Source: Hallerella sp963660435 (GTDB lineage Bacteria > Fibrobacterota > Fibrobacteria > Fibrobacterales > Fibrobacteraceae). Taken from it: a stretch of 64,000 nt of DNA. Numbering within the stretch: position 1 is the first letter of the stretch; every line of letters starts with the position of its first letter. The stretch spans positions 177,301 through 241,300 of the forward strand of contig CAVKYI010000002.1 in NCBI GenBank assembly GCA_963660435.1, written 5' to 3'. The position numbers were made by a program, and so were the translations under genes. Of this stretch, positions 18,629 through 27,107 are shown one piece after another. The notes under the pieces are model-generated. The model saw only the letters and a list, made by a program, of their open reading frames with translations. It was not told where the DNA came from and did not search any database.

Positions 18629-18662
18629 TTTAGATTGTATCCACCGAATTGGAGACTTCGTT

Positions 18663-19466
18663 ATGAAAAGAGCGCGTTTTATCTTGCCCAATGCATTCAC
18701 CAGCATGAACTTTCTGCTCGGCGTATTTTCCGTCTGCTGGTCTGCGGGCATGTTCAACGGCTATTCCTCCCTCGATCCATTTCGCATGGCCGCCTACTTT
18801 GTCATTCTTTCGGTTCTTTGCGACAAGCTCGACGGATTCGCCGCCCGGCTGGTAAACGCGAGTTCCGAATTTGGCGCACAGTTCGACAGTCTGGGAGACT
18901 TGGTCGGCTTTGGACTGGCCCCCGCATTCTGTCTTTTCTTCAGCTACAAGGCAAACGTTCCCGACTGGCTCGGCCAGAACCTCGCCCTGGTAATTGTCGC
19001 TTTCGCCATTTACGTCCTCTGCGCCGCGATGCGCCTCGCCAAGTATAACGCGATGGACAGCGATGCCTACAAGCACTATTTTTCGGGACTTCCGAGTACT
19101 TTTGCCGGAGCGATCAACGTCATCCTGCTCACCTACGCGACCCAGCACGGCATCTTTACGGCAGACAATGCGAACCACCTGTATATTCCGGTCGTCATAC
19201 TGCTTCTCACCGGTCTGTTGATGGTCAGTCCCTGTTTCCTCCCGAAACTTCAGCCAAGGCAAAACAAGATAGTGAACGGCATCCAGATCGTACTCGTCCT
19301 TGTCGTGTATCTCTGCGGATTTCTCTTTGTCTCCCCGAAATTTTCCTTTATCCCGGGCTTTCTCCTGATCCTTTGCGCACTCTATATCGTCGGAGGATTC
19401 GCCATGGGCTTTGTCAATCGCGGCAAGATTCTGGCGGAAGCGGCAAGTTCGAAGGACGAAGACTAG
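18663..19466 (+). CDS. pssA: CDP-diacylglycerol-serine O-phosphatidyltransferase
   Basis: 267 residues, multi-span membrane enzyme that makes phosphatidylserine, the precursor of phosphatidylethanolamine. The CDP-alcohol phosphotransferase signature D-x2-DG-x2-AR-x8-G-x3-D-x3-D is seen at about residues 52-77 (DKLDGFAARLVNASSEFGAQ then FDSLGD). N-terminal LPNAFTSMNFLLGVFS is typical of PssA rather than PgsA. Start chosen at ATG 18663 because GGAG lies eight bases upstream; the frame is open further upstream through the terminator. The end overlaps the minus-strand amidase gene by four bases. Confidence 0.9.
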   Translation: MKRARFILPNAFTSMNFLLGVFSVCWSAGMFNGYSSLDPFRMAAYFVILSVLCDKLDGFAARLVNASSEFGAQFDSLGDLVGFGLAPAFCLFFSYKANVPDWLGQNLALVIVAFAIYVLCAAMRLAKYNAMDSDAYKHYFSGLPSTFAGAINVILLTYATQHGIFTADNANHLYIPVVILLLTGLLMVSPCFLPKLQPRQNKIVNGIQIVLVLVVYLCGFLFVSPKFSFIPGFLLILCALYIVGGFAMGFVNRGKILAEAASSKDED

Positions 19467-20167
19467 CCGCCGAAATCGCGAAGGAATCGCGCAAGCGGTT
19501 CCGCATACCGGTCGAGCGTTTCGGGTGCTTCCCGTGGCAGTTCGACCGTGACGCAATCCATATTCCGTTCGCGCGCAAATGTTCCGAAGCTTCCTGGGGT
19601 GGCATAGCCCGCGCCACATTTCCATGGAAGTCCAAAGACGCGCTCCAGCGCGAGGCAGAGATCCGAACGCTTGTCGGAATCTATCCAGCCCAGGGGAGCG
19701 TGCAAGGCCACGGCATTTGACACTTCTAGCCGGCAAATCAGGTCGATCAAGGCGCGCACCTCCGGTTCGCTAGCCGGAGAGTTTCCCGTCGAAAGTTCCG
19801 TTACGCGAGGCGCTTCCAGGACAGGTCGCGAAAACGTTTTCCCGGGATTCCAGTCCGCCGTCGGGAAATTCCTGTTCAAATCGACACCGTGAAAGTTTCC
19901 GCGCGTTCCCCGCAAGATTCCATCTGGATTTAGCGACAAGATGCAGGCGACATGCGAAGGAGCCTCCCAGAGCATTCGCAACGCCCGGGAAAGCAGAAAG
20001 GTCGTTTCGGGCTCTTCGCCATGGATCGCGGCAAAGACCAGAAGTTTCGGCGTTTTTCGGGATGGCAGATAGCGGAGCGGAACGCCTTCCGCGGAATGCC
20101 CGAATTCTTTCAGTTCAAACGGAAAGACCCCCCGGATGGAGGCATCCCGAAATTTCGAAGCAGTCAT
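19463..20167 (-). CDS. M14-type zinc peptidase, MpaA-like murein peptide amidase
   Basis: 234 residues. M14 carboxypeptidase fold: zinc ligands HGEE (about 49-52) and the later His in NAVALHAPLG, the substrate-anchoring NPDGILRGTRGNFHGVDLNR block, and the catalytic glutamate in DCVTVELP. Short length, no signal peptide and the HGEEPE motif point to MpaA, the cytoplasmic gamma-D-Glu-meso-DAP amidase of peptidoglycan recycling; succinylglutamate desuccinylase-like relatives are the alternative. Its ATG overlaps the stop of the M15 peptidase (ATGA), and together with ruvC they form a three-gene operon. Confidence 0.75.
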   Translation of the reverse strand: MTASKFRDASIRGVFPFELKEFGHSAEGVPLRYLPSRKTPKLLVFAAIHGEEPETTFLLSRALRMLWEAPSHVACILSLNPDGILRGTRGNFHGVDLNRNFPTADWNPGKTFSRPVLEAPRVTELSTGNSPASEPEVRALIDLICRLEVSNAVALHAPLGWIDSDKRSDLCLALERVFGLPWKCGAGYATPGSFGTFARERNMDCVTVELPREAPETLDRYAEPLARFLRDFGG

Positions 20168-20850
20168 CGGGCATTCCCCTTGAAATAGGGAAAGACATAG
20201 TCGCGCATCAGCTCGTCAAAATGTTCGAGAACGGAATCCTTCAATTCCATTTCGGAGCGTTCATAGATGCCCCGCAAGGTTTCGGGATCGAAAAGAGCTT
20301 CCTGTTCGGCTGCCGATTCCCGGTGGGAAATATGCCAGCGTTCCGGGCGAATCTTTCCGCGGCCCGGGACGAAGACGCGTTCAAAGCCGAAGGATTCTCC
20401 GGAAGCGATTCTTTCGGAAAGCCAGCGGTGAAAAGGCGCGAACATGCCGTCGCATTCCGCTTCGGTCAGTTCGACCTCGTAGCCTTTGGGCACGGCCTTT
20501 CCATCGACCACGTCAAGTTCCGTTCCGAAATGATGGCGGGACGCTCCGGGAAGGGCGGACCAGAGGAGGATGGCGCGCATCCGTTCATCGGCATTCTCGG
20601 GAAGTTCGGGAAAAGGGTTTCCGTTTGCGTCGAGCAGTTTGAGTTTGCCGGTCGCTTTGCGGTTCCAGATGGAGAGCTGCCGCTCAAACGGGCGAAAAGC
20701 GCTTTCCACGCGAAGTTCAAATCCCGCCGACCGAGCCGCCTCGGAGAGTCTCAAAAACGGTTCCAGGACGGAATTTTGTACAAGGTAATCCGTTCCGGGA
20801 ACCTTGACCAAATCTCTATTTTCGAGACCATAGGGGGAAAGCGATTTCAT
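20164..20850 (-). CDS. M15/LAS-family D-alanyl-D-alanine carboxypeptidase (VanY-like)
   Basis: 228 residues. Zinc-peptidase motifs of the LAS group: ESAFRPFERQLSIWN, SRHHFGTELDVVDG (H-x6-D ligand pair) and W-H-x in PERWHISHRE. It trims D-Ala or related cross-bridge bonds in peptidoglycan or its fragments. The start at ATG 20850 overlaps the ruvC stop (ATGA); the frame is open 42 bases further upstream inside ruvC, but the coupled start is more convincing. No signal peptide is evident, which would place it in the cytoplasm with the MpaA-like enzyme, acting on imported muropeptides. Confidence 0.78.
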   Translation of the reverse strand: MKSLSPYGLENRDLVKVPGTDYLVQNSVLEPFLRLSEAARSAGFELRVESAFRPFERQLSIWNRKATGKLKLLDANGNPFPELPENADERMRAILLWSALPGASRHHFGTELDVVDGKAVPKGYEVELTEAECDGMFAPFHRWLSERIASGESFGFERVFVPGRGKIRPERWHISHRESAAEQEALFDPETLRGIYERSEMELKDSVLEHFDELMRDYVFPYFKGNAR

Positions 20851-21422
20851 TCGGGAAGCCTTCCTCCCATTTTCAGGACAAGCGCGCGCCATGCCGCTTT
20901 TTTCGAGGAACGCGGCAGAGTTCTGGTTTTCCTGTACACAGGTTGATCCCGGGAAAGCAGATGCGTGCAGGCAATCGCCAAGGCATCCGTCGCATCGAGC
21001 TTTACATGTTCCTTTTCGATTTCGAGCCTAGCCGTCACCATATAGGCGACTTTTTCTTTCGAAGCGGCGCCGTCGCCCGTGACAGCCTGCTTGACAGAAC
21101 GCGGGCTGTATTCAAAGAACTCCATGCCGCGCCGATGACACATCACAAGGAGCGCCCCGCGAACATGCCCAAGGATCATCGCGCTGTGGACATTCTTGGC
21201 GAAGAAGGCGCTTTCCATGCTGAAAACGGTTGGCCTGTAAAGCGCCACCAGATTCTCCAGATCGCAGACGATTCTTACCAGCCTGTCTTCGAAGGCGTCC
21301 TTTTTCGGAGCGGAAACCGTTCCATATTCGAGAACGCGAACCGGACCGTTTCCGTCCTTTTCCAGAAAAGCGTAGCCGGTCGTATAGGAACCAGGATCTA
21401 TCCCGAGAATAATCATCGTCAT
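20847..21422 (-). CDS. ruvC: Holliday junction endonuclease RuvC
   Basis: 191 residues, RNase H-like resolvase. Catalytic acids are all visible: Asp9 in LGIDPGSYTTGYAF, Glu70 in FSMESAFFAKN, and Asp143/Asp146 in KLDATDALAIACTH. The G-x-V-R-G-A-L-L helix is also present. It cleaves Holliday junctions with RuvAB during recombination; ruvA and ruvB are not in this window. A second in-frame ATG two codons in is an alternative start. First gene of an operon with two peptidoglycan peptidases. The C-terminal extension is Arg/Lys-rich (RKTRTLPRSSKKAAWRAL). Confidence 0.93.
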   Translation of the reverse strand: MTMIILGIDPGSYTTGYAFLEKDGNGPVRVLEYGTVSAPKKDAFEDRLVRIVCDLENLVALYRPTVFSMESAFFAKNVHSAMILGHVRGALLVMCHRRGMEFFEYSPRSVKQAVTGDGAASKEKVAYMVTARLEIEKEHVKLDATDALAIACTHLLSRDQPVYRKTRTLPRSSKKAAWRALVLKMGGRLPE

Positions 21423-21530
21423 GGAATTTAAAAAGAATTGGACAATGGGAGCGGGCTGCGCAAAAATCGGAAAGGAAAACGGGATACGGAAAGAAGTACG
21501 AGGAATGTCCGATCGATTTCCATTCTGGCG

Positions 21531-21828
21531 GTCATCCTGGAGGGAGGTCAGAGCTTAGAGCTTAGTTGAGAGTGGAGTGTGGAGTGTTCGCGAACCGACC
21601 TGTAAAGGCTTGTACGATAAACAGTCATCCTGGAGGGAGCAGAGCGACCGATAGGATCCATAACGCTCTGAATAGATTCTATCACTCCCTTCGGTCGTTC
21701 CAGAATGACGGCAAATCGAAACCTCTAAAAAAGCGTGGCCCTGTGATATTCCGCATTCTAGAAGCTGAAGTGTCCACTGCTCTAAGCTCTAAGATCTCCC
21801 AACTAAGCTCTGAACTGCGGGTAGGCGC
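21531..21828. repeat. Composite intergenic inverted-repeat mosaic, copy 1
   Basis: The 450-base gap between ruvC and the DnaG-like gene has no credible gene. It contains GTCATCCTGGA at 21533 and 21627, the paired inverse TCCAGAATGAC near 21703-21713, GGATCCATAA and ATTCTATC modules, and an outer inverted pair: AGAGCTTAGTTGAGAG near 21558 against CTCCCAACTAAGCTCTGAA near 21798-21816. The linker GTGTTCG..GGCTTGTACGATAAAC before the GTCATCCTGG unit recurs near 60750, so the modules travel as a block. Confidence 0.75.
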
Positions 21829-21874
21829 AGTCAGTCATCCCCAAAAATTTCTATTGTTAAGAAAGAGGTGGCCT

Positions 21875-23770
21875 ATGCTTATCGATGAAGAGAAACTCGA
21901 TCTTTCCCGCGTCAAGACACATCCGCGACGCCTGGGCATTCCCCTGCGACGCTGGGGGCGAAATCTGATGTCCCAGTGCCCGTTCCATGCGCCAGAAGAA
22001 TCCTCCCTCTTCTTTTACGATACGCTGGGATATTGGCGTTACCGCTGCCTGCAATGCGATAGCGACGGCGATCTGATCGAGTTTCTGATGCGGACCCGCT
22101 TCAACGGTCTCGACGAGAACACGGCGCGAAAGGAAGCTCTGGACTTCTGGGGTGTTTCCGGCGAGTTCGACAACAGCGACCCGGAACACCACAGGAACAA
22201 GGAAATCGGAGGCGAAAAGGTCCGCGTTCTGGAAAGCTTTGTCCGTTACTGCCACTGGGCCGCCACCAAGAGCGAATCCACGGCGGAATTTCTCAAGGCG
22301 CGCGGCTGGAGCCTCGGACAGGCTAAGCTCTACGGCATCGGATATTACAGCGGGGATCCGGAACCTTTTTACAGCTACTGCCTGCTCTCCGGGCTAGAAC
22401 GTCATGAAGTCAGCTTTTATCTCGACAACCTGGACATTTCCCACGAACCGAGACTCACCATCCCCGCCCGAAATTCCAAGGGTGTCATCCATTCCGTCTA
22501 TGGGCGAATTCTCGACAACGCGGGGACTCCGAATTCGAACGAAGATACTTACATTTCTTACGCATCCGGTCCGCTAGACATACCTTTCAACATCCAGCAG
22601 GATATCGAAAATCCGATTGTCGTCGAAGGGCTTTTCGATACGCTGACCGCCGATCTCGCCGGAATCCCGGGTGTCGTCTCCACGATGTACCAGCCTTTTA
22701 GCCGCAGCCATCTTTACAAGCTCAAGGCCTGCGGTGCCGAAAGCATCACGCTCATTCTCCGCAAGGAACCGAACAGGCGAAACCAGGAACTCCACGTCCG
22801 CAAGTGTCTCGAACTCGCGGAGTCCGAAGGAATGCGATTCAAATCGATCATTCTGCCCCTCGGCGAAACCGTCGATACGCTTGTACGCAAGAACGGCGCG
22901 GACGCGCTTCTCGAAAAGATTCGAAACACCGAAGAAGACACCATGCGGACGCACCGCAAATCCGTGCTGCTCCAGGACATTCGCGAAAATTTCGCCATGG
23001 CGATGACCCGGGAAGCGGACTCCGATGTCGGGTATCGCCTTTTCAATTTTCCGACCCTTTCCCATGCGCTAGACGGCATTCTGCCGGGCTACTACTTTCT
23101 CTCTTCCGAGCCTTTCGGTTTTAAAAGCTATGCGCTTTCCTCTTTCGCGCTAGACCTTATCGAAGGAAATCCAGAGGCAAAAATCATCTACGTGGCGCTA
23201 GACAGCCCGCGCCGACAGGCTTTCGACCGATTTGTCGCGATGCTCGCCGGAATTTCCGAAACGAATGTTCGCAAGCAGAACAAGGACGATTCCCTAAACC
23301 AGAGCGTCCATGACGCGACCCAGACGCTTCTTTCCTACGTCAAGACGGAACGGCTGGAAATCTGGGAAGATACGGAAACGTTCAATTTCAACATGTTCCT
23401 CAAGGAATTGCAGAACGAAATTTCCGAAAAGCAGCAGTTGATTCTTTTCATCGACGGCATCGACCATCTTCGCATTTCGGACCGCGCCGACATTCCAGAT
23501 CTTAACGAGCGACGTTCCTCGGCGGCTCTCGATCTCTACAAGGATCTGGACATTCCCGTTTTCATCAGCGGTTCATGCGCCAAGGACGGCGACAAGATCA
23601 TCGGACCGAAGCCTTACCTGCGCGACGCGGATGCGACATTCTGGATCGAGCGCAAGGAAGACGGAGCTCTCTGGCTCACAGTCAATCTGAAAGGATCCGG
23701 CTCGACGCTCTACGAAGCGAATCTTCTCTTCTCGGACAAGTCCTACCGGATGAAAGAAAAAGAGAAATGA
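21875..23770 (+). CDS. DnaG-like zinc-finger/toprim protein with degenerate helicase-like C-terminus
   Basis: 631 residues. A CHC2 zinc finger (CPFH at about 35-38, then YRCLQC) and the DnaG N-terminal core (ARGWSLGQAKLYGIGYY, SKGVIHSVYGRIL) are clear. The toprim domain keeps VVEGLFDTLTADLAG, but the metal-binding D-x-D strand is replaced by LILRKEPNRRN. The C-terminal part (about 395-631) resembles a DnaB-like RecA domain (TLSHALDGILPGYYFLSSEP, IIYVALDSP, LILFIDGID) but the Walker A is SSEPFGFKSYA, without GKT. Start at ATG 21875 follows GAAAGAGGTG. Either a primase-helicase relic or a repurposed DNA-binding protein; it leads an operon with a glycosyltransferase. Confidence 0.65.
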   Translation: MLIDEEKLDLSRVKTHPRRLGIPLRRWGRNLMSQCPFHAPEESSLFFYDTLGYWRYRCLQCDSDGDLIEFLMRTRFNGLDENTARKEALDFWGVSGEFDNSDPEHHRNKEIGGEKVRVLESFVRYCHWAATKSESTAEFLKARGWSLGQAKLYGIGYYSGDPEPFYSYCLLSGLERHEVSFYLDNLDISHEPRLTIPARNSKGVIHSVYGRILDNAGTPNSNEDTYISYASGPLDIPFNIQQDIENPIVVEGLFDTLTADLAGIPGVVSTMYQPFSRSHLYKLKACGAESITLILRKEPNRRNQELHVRKCLELAESEGMRFKSIILPLGETVDTLVRKNGADALLEKIRNTEEDTMRTHRKSVLLQDIRENFAMAMTREADSDVGYRLFNFPTLSHALDGILPGYYFLSSEPFGFKSYALSSFALDLIEGNPEAKIIYVALDSPRRQAFDRFVAMLAGISETNVRKQNKDDSLNQSVHDATQTLLSYVKTERLEIWEDTETFNFNMFLKELQNEISEKQQLILFIDGIDHLRISDRADIPDLNERRSSAALDLYKDLDIPVFISGSCAKDGDKIIGPKPYLRDADATFWIERKEDGALWLTVNLKGSGSTLYEANLLFSDKSYRMKEKEK

Positions 23771-24966
23771 GTCGTCTCGTCATTGTCGATTTCAATAACT
23801 TCTGGAGTCCTTCGGGCGGAGGAGTCAGGCGTTACCACCTGGAGCGCATGAACTTCTACAGGGAAAGAGAGGACGCGACCCTGGTCTTTGTCCAGAACGA
23901 TTCCAGGACTTTCACCGAAAGAATTTCCGAATCGCTCGTTATCGAACATAGGAAAGCGTTCCGCTTTCCGGGAAACTGGGAATACCGTTTCTTGTGGAAG
24001 CAAAAGGACATCCGGCCCTACTTGGAAAAATACCGGCCAGATATCGTCGAAGTCGGCTCCCCGTATATCTTGCCCAAGGCGGTTTCCTTGGCCGCGAAGA
24101 AAGTTTCTGAAAATTCCGTGCTGACCGCCTTCTGGCATGCGGATTTTCCCGTCACCTATGTCCGCCGCTTTCTTGAAAAGTGGGGTCTTCCGAAAATAGC
24201 GAAAAAGGCGCAATCCGCAGCGTTCGCCTATGCGCGGGCAAGCTTCCGGGATTACGCGAAACTCGAAGCGAGCTCCCACGAAGTTCTCGAGCGAATGGAA
24301 AGAAACGGCTTTGCAAGGAACCGGCTGGAATGGATTCCGCTGGGAGTCGATTTGCAAACCTTTCGACCGGAAGCGCGCGACGAATCCCTGGTCAAGACAC
24401 TAAAGGCAGGCGACCCGAACCGTCTTACCATCTTTTTCCCGCACAGGTTCTGTGACGAGAAAGGTCTTGGTCTCTTTCTTCTGGCCTATCCGATTCTTTG
24501 CGAAAAGCTAGGCAGCGAACCGGCTGTTCTCTTTGCCGGCACGGGGCCGGACCTTCCCAAAGTCAAGGAAGCGGCGAAAAAGTACAGGCACATCCGCTAC
24601 GAAGGATTCATCGACGGCTCGGGAGAAATGGCGAAACGTTACGCGAGTACGGACCTGTCTCTCGCACTTTCCGGCTGGGAAACTTTTGGACTTTCCATTC
24701 TGGAGAGTCTTGCTTGCGGCGATGCGCTTGTAGCCGCATCGACCGGCGCCGCCGCCGAGCATCTCCGCGAATCGGGCGCCGGAGTGACGCTCGAGGAGCG
24801 CACTCCGCAAGCTCTCGCGGATTCGATCGTCCGAGTTTCGAAAATGGACATGACGCTCCTCAAGCGGAACGCCACAAGCTATGCGAAAAAGTTCAGTTGG
24901 CAAAGCTGCTTCGAACGGCAACTTTCGCTATACCGCAAAATCCAAGAAGGAACATTCCATGATTAA
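23767..24966 (+). CDS. GT4-family glycosyltransferase
   Basis: 399 residues, GT-B fold. N-terminal lobe begins VIVDFNNFWSPSGGGVRRYH, the glycine-rich acceptor loop; the C-terminal lobe has the nucleotide-sugar pocket LFAGTGPDLPKVKE and the E-x7-E signature in SGWETFGLSILESLACGDAL. Such enzymes transfer sugars in lipopolysaccharide, capsule or glycolipid synthesis; donor and acceptor are unknown. The start overlaps the preceding stop (ATGA), while an in-frame extension upstream lies inside the DnaG-like gene and is rejected. The stop overlaps the Dabb gene start by eight bases. Confidence 0.85.
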   Translation: MSRLVIVDFNNFWSPSGGGVRRYHLERMNFYREREDATLVFVQNDSRTFTERISESLVIEHRKAFRFPGNWEYRFLWKQKDIRPYLEKYRPDIVEVGSPYILPKAVSLAAKKVSENSVLTAFWHADFPVTYVRRFLEKWGLPKIAKKAQSAAFAYARASFRDYAKLEASSHEVLERMERNGFARNRLEWIPLGVDLQTFRPEARDESLVKTLKAGDPNRLTIFFPHRFCDEKGLGLFLLAYPILCEKLGSEPAVLFAGTGPDLPKVKEAAKKYRHIRYEGFIDGSGEMAKRYASTDLSLALSGWETFGLSILESLACGDALVAASTGAAAEHLRESGAGVTLEERTPQALADSIVRVSKMDMTLLKRNATSYAKKFSWQSCFERQLSLYRKIQEGTFHD

Positions 24967-25261
24967 GCACATCGTTCTCTGGAAACTAAAAAAAGAAGCC
25001 GAAGGCGCCACTGCGGCGGAAAACGGCAAGAAGATTGTCGAAATGTTCAAGACGCTCGACGGCAAGGTTCCCGGACTTCTCGAAATCGAATCGGGCGTCG
25101 ATTTCAACCGCAGCGCGGCAGCCTGGGATATCGGACTTGTCACCGCTTTCGCCTCCCGAAAGGATCTCGACTTCTACCAGGAATTTCCCGCCCATGTCGA
25201 AATCAAGCAATTCATCGGCAAGGTTTCGACGGATCGCTCAGTCATCGATTACGAACTATAG
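24959..25261 (+). CDS. Dabb (stress-responsive A/B barrel) domain protein
   Basis: 100 residues. The dimeric alpha-beta barrel motif is clear: MIKHIVLWKLKKEAEG, ESGVDFNRSAAAWDIGLVTA, and AHVEIKQFIGKVSTDRSVIDYE. The family includes small proteins of mostly unknown chemistry in bacteria and plants, some acting as cyclases or decarboxylases. It overlaps the glycosyltransferase end and sits nine bases before the HAD gene. Confidence 0.85.
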   Translation: MIKHIVLWKLKKEAEGATAAENGKKIVEMFKTLDGKVPGLLEIESGVDFNRSAAAWDIGLVTAFASRKDLDFYQEFPAHVEIKQFIGKVSTDRSVIDYEL

Positions 25262-25269
25262 CACGCTCG

Positions 25270-25932
25270 ATGGAAATCGCCGGTATCCTTTTTGACCTAT
25301 ACGGTACCCTGTTTACATATGGCAACATGTCCAAGGCGTTTTCCATCTGGCATGAAGATCTCTCGTATGCTCTGAAAGACATCGGCATTTCCACGACGGC
25401 GGTCCAAGTCGCGAAACGATGCCGGCATTTTTTCTCGGAAAAGCTCGCGGAAAACGACCGCTACACCGAATATGAAGTTCGCCTAAGGCACCTTGCGGAA
25501 CTTTACGGGATAGCGCCTGACGACAACTGGATAAGGCATACCGCAGCCACATCCATGAACCGTTGGCAAGAATTCATTCCTATTCACCCGGAAACGAAAT
25601 CCTTGCTGCGATACTTGAAAGGAAAGGGCGTCAAGACGGGAATCATATCGAATTTCCAACATGCTCCCCATGTGCGAAAGGTGCTACGCCGAAACGGTCT
25701 TCTGAAAATTCTCGACGCCGTGGTAATCTCGGGCGAAGTCCACGCCAAGAAGCCCGACCCCAGAATCTTCGAATATGCCCTGGAAAGGCTCGGAACGAAA
25801 CCGGAAACGACTCTCTTTGTCGGAGACGACCCCGAGCGGGACATCCGAGGCGCCGCGTCTGTCGGCATGCGGACACGACTTTTTCAAAACGGATCCTCCC
25901 TGTTCGGATCGTTGAAAGAGGATATCCGATGA
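25270..25932 (+). CDS. HAD-superfamily hydrolase
   Basis: 220 residues. HAD motif I is GILFDLYGTLFTYGN (nucleophile Asp of DLYGT), motif II Ser in GIISNFQHAPHVRK, motif III Lys in EVHAKKPDPRIF and motif IV FVGDDPERDIRGAASVGMR. This arrangement with a helical cap inserted after motif I matches phosphatases or dehalogenase-like members (for example phosphoglycolate phosphatase-like). The substrate is unknown. The end overlaps the GH8 gene start (ATGA). Confidence 0.87.
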   Translation: MEIAGILFDLYGTLFTYGNMSKAFSIWHEDLSYALKDIGISTTAVQVAKRCRHFFSEKLAENDRYTEYEVRLRHLAELYGIAPDDNWIRHTAATSMNRWQEFIPIHPETKSLLRYLKGKGVKTGIISNFQHAPHVRKVLRRNGLLKILDAVVISGEVHAKKPDPRIFEYALERLGTKPETTLFVGDDPERDIRGAASVGMRTRLFQNGSSLFGSLKEDIR

Positions 25933-27107
25933 ATTTTCCGAAAGCGTTCAAAAGCCCGTTCCAGATTATCGGCAAGGGAAAATACGAAGTCCGGGATAGA
26001 ATTCGGAAATGTTTCCAAAGCCTTTTTTACGGAGACGGAGAAAACGAGCGAATCTGCTTCGGCTACAGACAGTTCCACTATATCGTCGATACCGGACATT
26101 CGGACATTCGCAGCGAAGGCATGAGCTACGGAATGTTCATCGCCGCGGAACTCGGGCTCGAACCGCTTTTCCAATCGCTCTGGGAATTTTCGAAAAGATT
26201 TTTAAAAAATTCACGCGGAGACTTTGCGCCTTATTTCGCCTGGCAAGTCGGCATCAGCCAAGGCTTGACCGGTTTCTACAAGATGGATCCCGGAGCTGCT
26301 CCCGATGGCGAAGAATACTTTGCGGCGTCCCTTCTCGTCGCCGCTCAAAAGTTCAACCGCCCGGACTACAGACTCGAAGCCGTTTCCCTGCTCAGGCAGA
26401 TGGCCTACAGAAAGCCCTCGAAAAAGATCCAGGCGATGTTCCATCCAAAAAATTTCCTGGTCCGGTTTTCTCCCGTCAAGGGAAACGAGTTTACAGATCC
26501 TAGCTATCATACGTTGGCGTTTTACCGATTGTTCGCCAAGGAAACAAAGGATCCTTTCTGGGAAAAAGTCTATCGCGAAAGCCTCGCCTTCCTTGCACGC
26601 GCCTCTCACCCCGAGACCGGACTTTTCCCCGACTATGCGGAATTCGACGGGACACCGAAACATACGAATTTTTTCCCGACAAGCGAATGCTTTAGCGGAG
26701 ATGCGTGGCGCGTCGCCTTGAATCTCGCCATGGATTTCAACTGGGAAACTCCCGGCATTTGCGAAAGCGAGCGCAAAAGAGCGCAAACATTCGAGCAGGA
26801 TGCCATCCGAAAATGGCTCCGATTCTTTCGCGCGAACCGTCCAAATCTCGCCGACTACCGCATCGACGGAAGCGCCTATCCAAAAGAAGCAAGACCTGTC
26901 ACTCCGGGACTTGTCGCGATGAATGCGGCGGCGACAGCGGCACTCGACCTGACTCGCTCCGAAGACATCGAACTTTCACGACCATTTCTGGCGACATTCT
27001 GGAATACGCCGATTCCCACCGGAACATGGCGATATTACGACGGAATGCTCTATATGCTAGGGCTTCTCGTTCTAGGCGGCGAAAGCCTGGAAATCGTCAA
27101 TCCCTAA
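25929..27107 (+). CDS. GH8 reducing-end xylose-releasing exo-oligoxylanase
   Basis: 392 residues, glycoside hydrolase family 8. The general-acid region is seen as DIRSEGMSYGMFIAAELG, close to the Rex enzymes, followed by APYFAWQVG, DGEEYFAASLLVAA and a conserved ending GTWRYYDGMLYMLGLLVLGG. Rex enzymes remove single xylose units from the reducing end of xylo-oligosaccharides. There is no signal peptide, so it probably acts in the cytoplasm on imported oligosaccharides. Start at ATG 25929 is coupled to the HAD gene; the frame runs on upstream only as a shadow of HAD. It converges on a lipoprotein gene with three overlapping bases. Confidence 0.85.
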   Translation: MNFPKAFKSPFQIIGKGKYEVRDRIRKCFQSLFYGDGENERICFGYRQFHYIVDTGHSDIRSEGMSYGMFIAAELGLEPLFQSLWEFSKRFLKNSRGDFAPYFAWQVGISQGLTGFYKMDPGAAPDGEEYFAASLLVAAQKFNRPDYRLEAVSLLRQMAYRKPSKKIQAMFHPKNFLVRFSPVKGNEFTDPSYHTLAFYRLFAKETKDPFWEKVYRESLAFLARASHPETGLFPDYAEFDGTPKHTNFFPTSECFSGDAWRVALNLAMDFNWETPGICESERKRAQTFEQDAIRKWLRFFRANRPNLADYRIDGSAYPKEARPVTPGLVAMNAAATAALDLTRSEDIELSRPFLATFWNTPIPTGTWRYYDGMLYMLGLLVLGGESLEIVNP

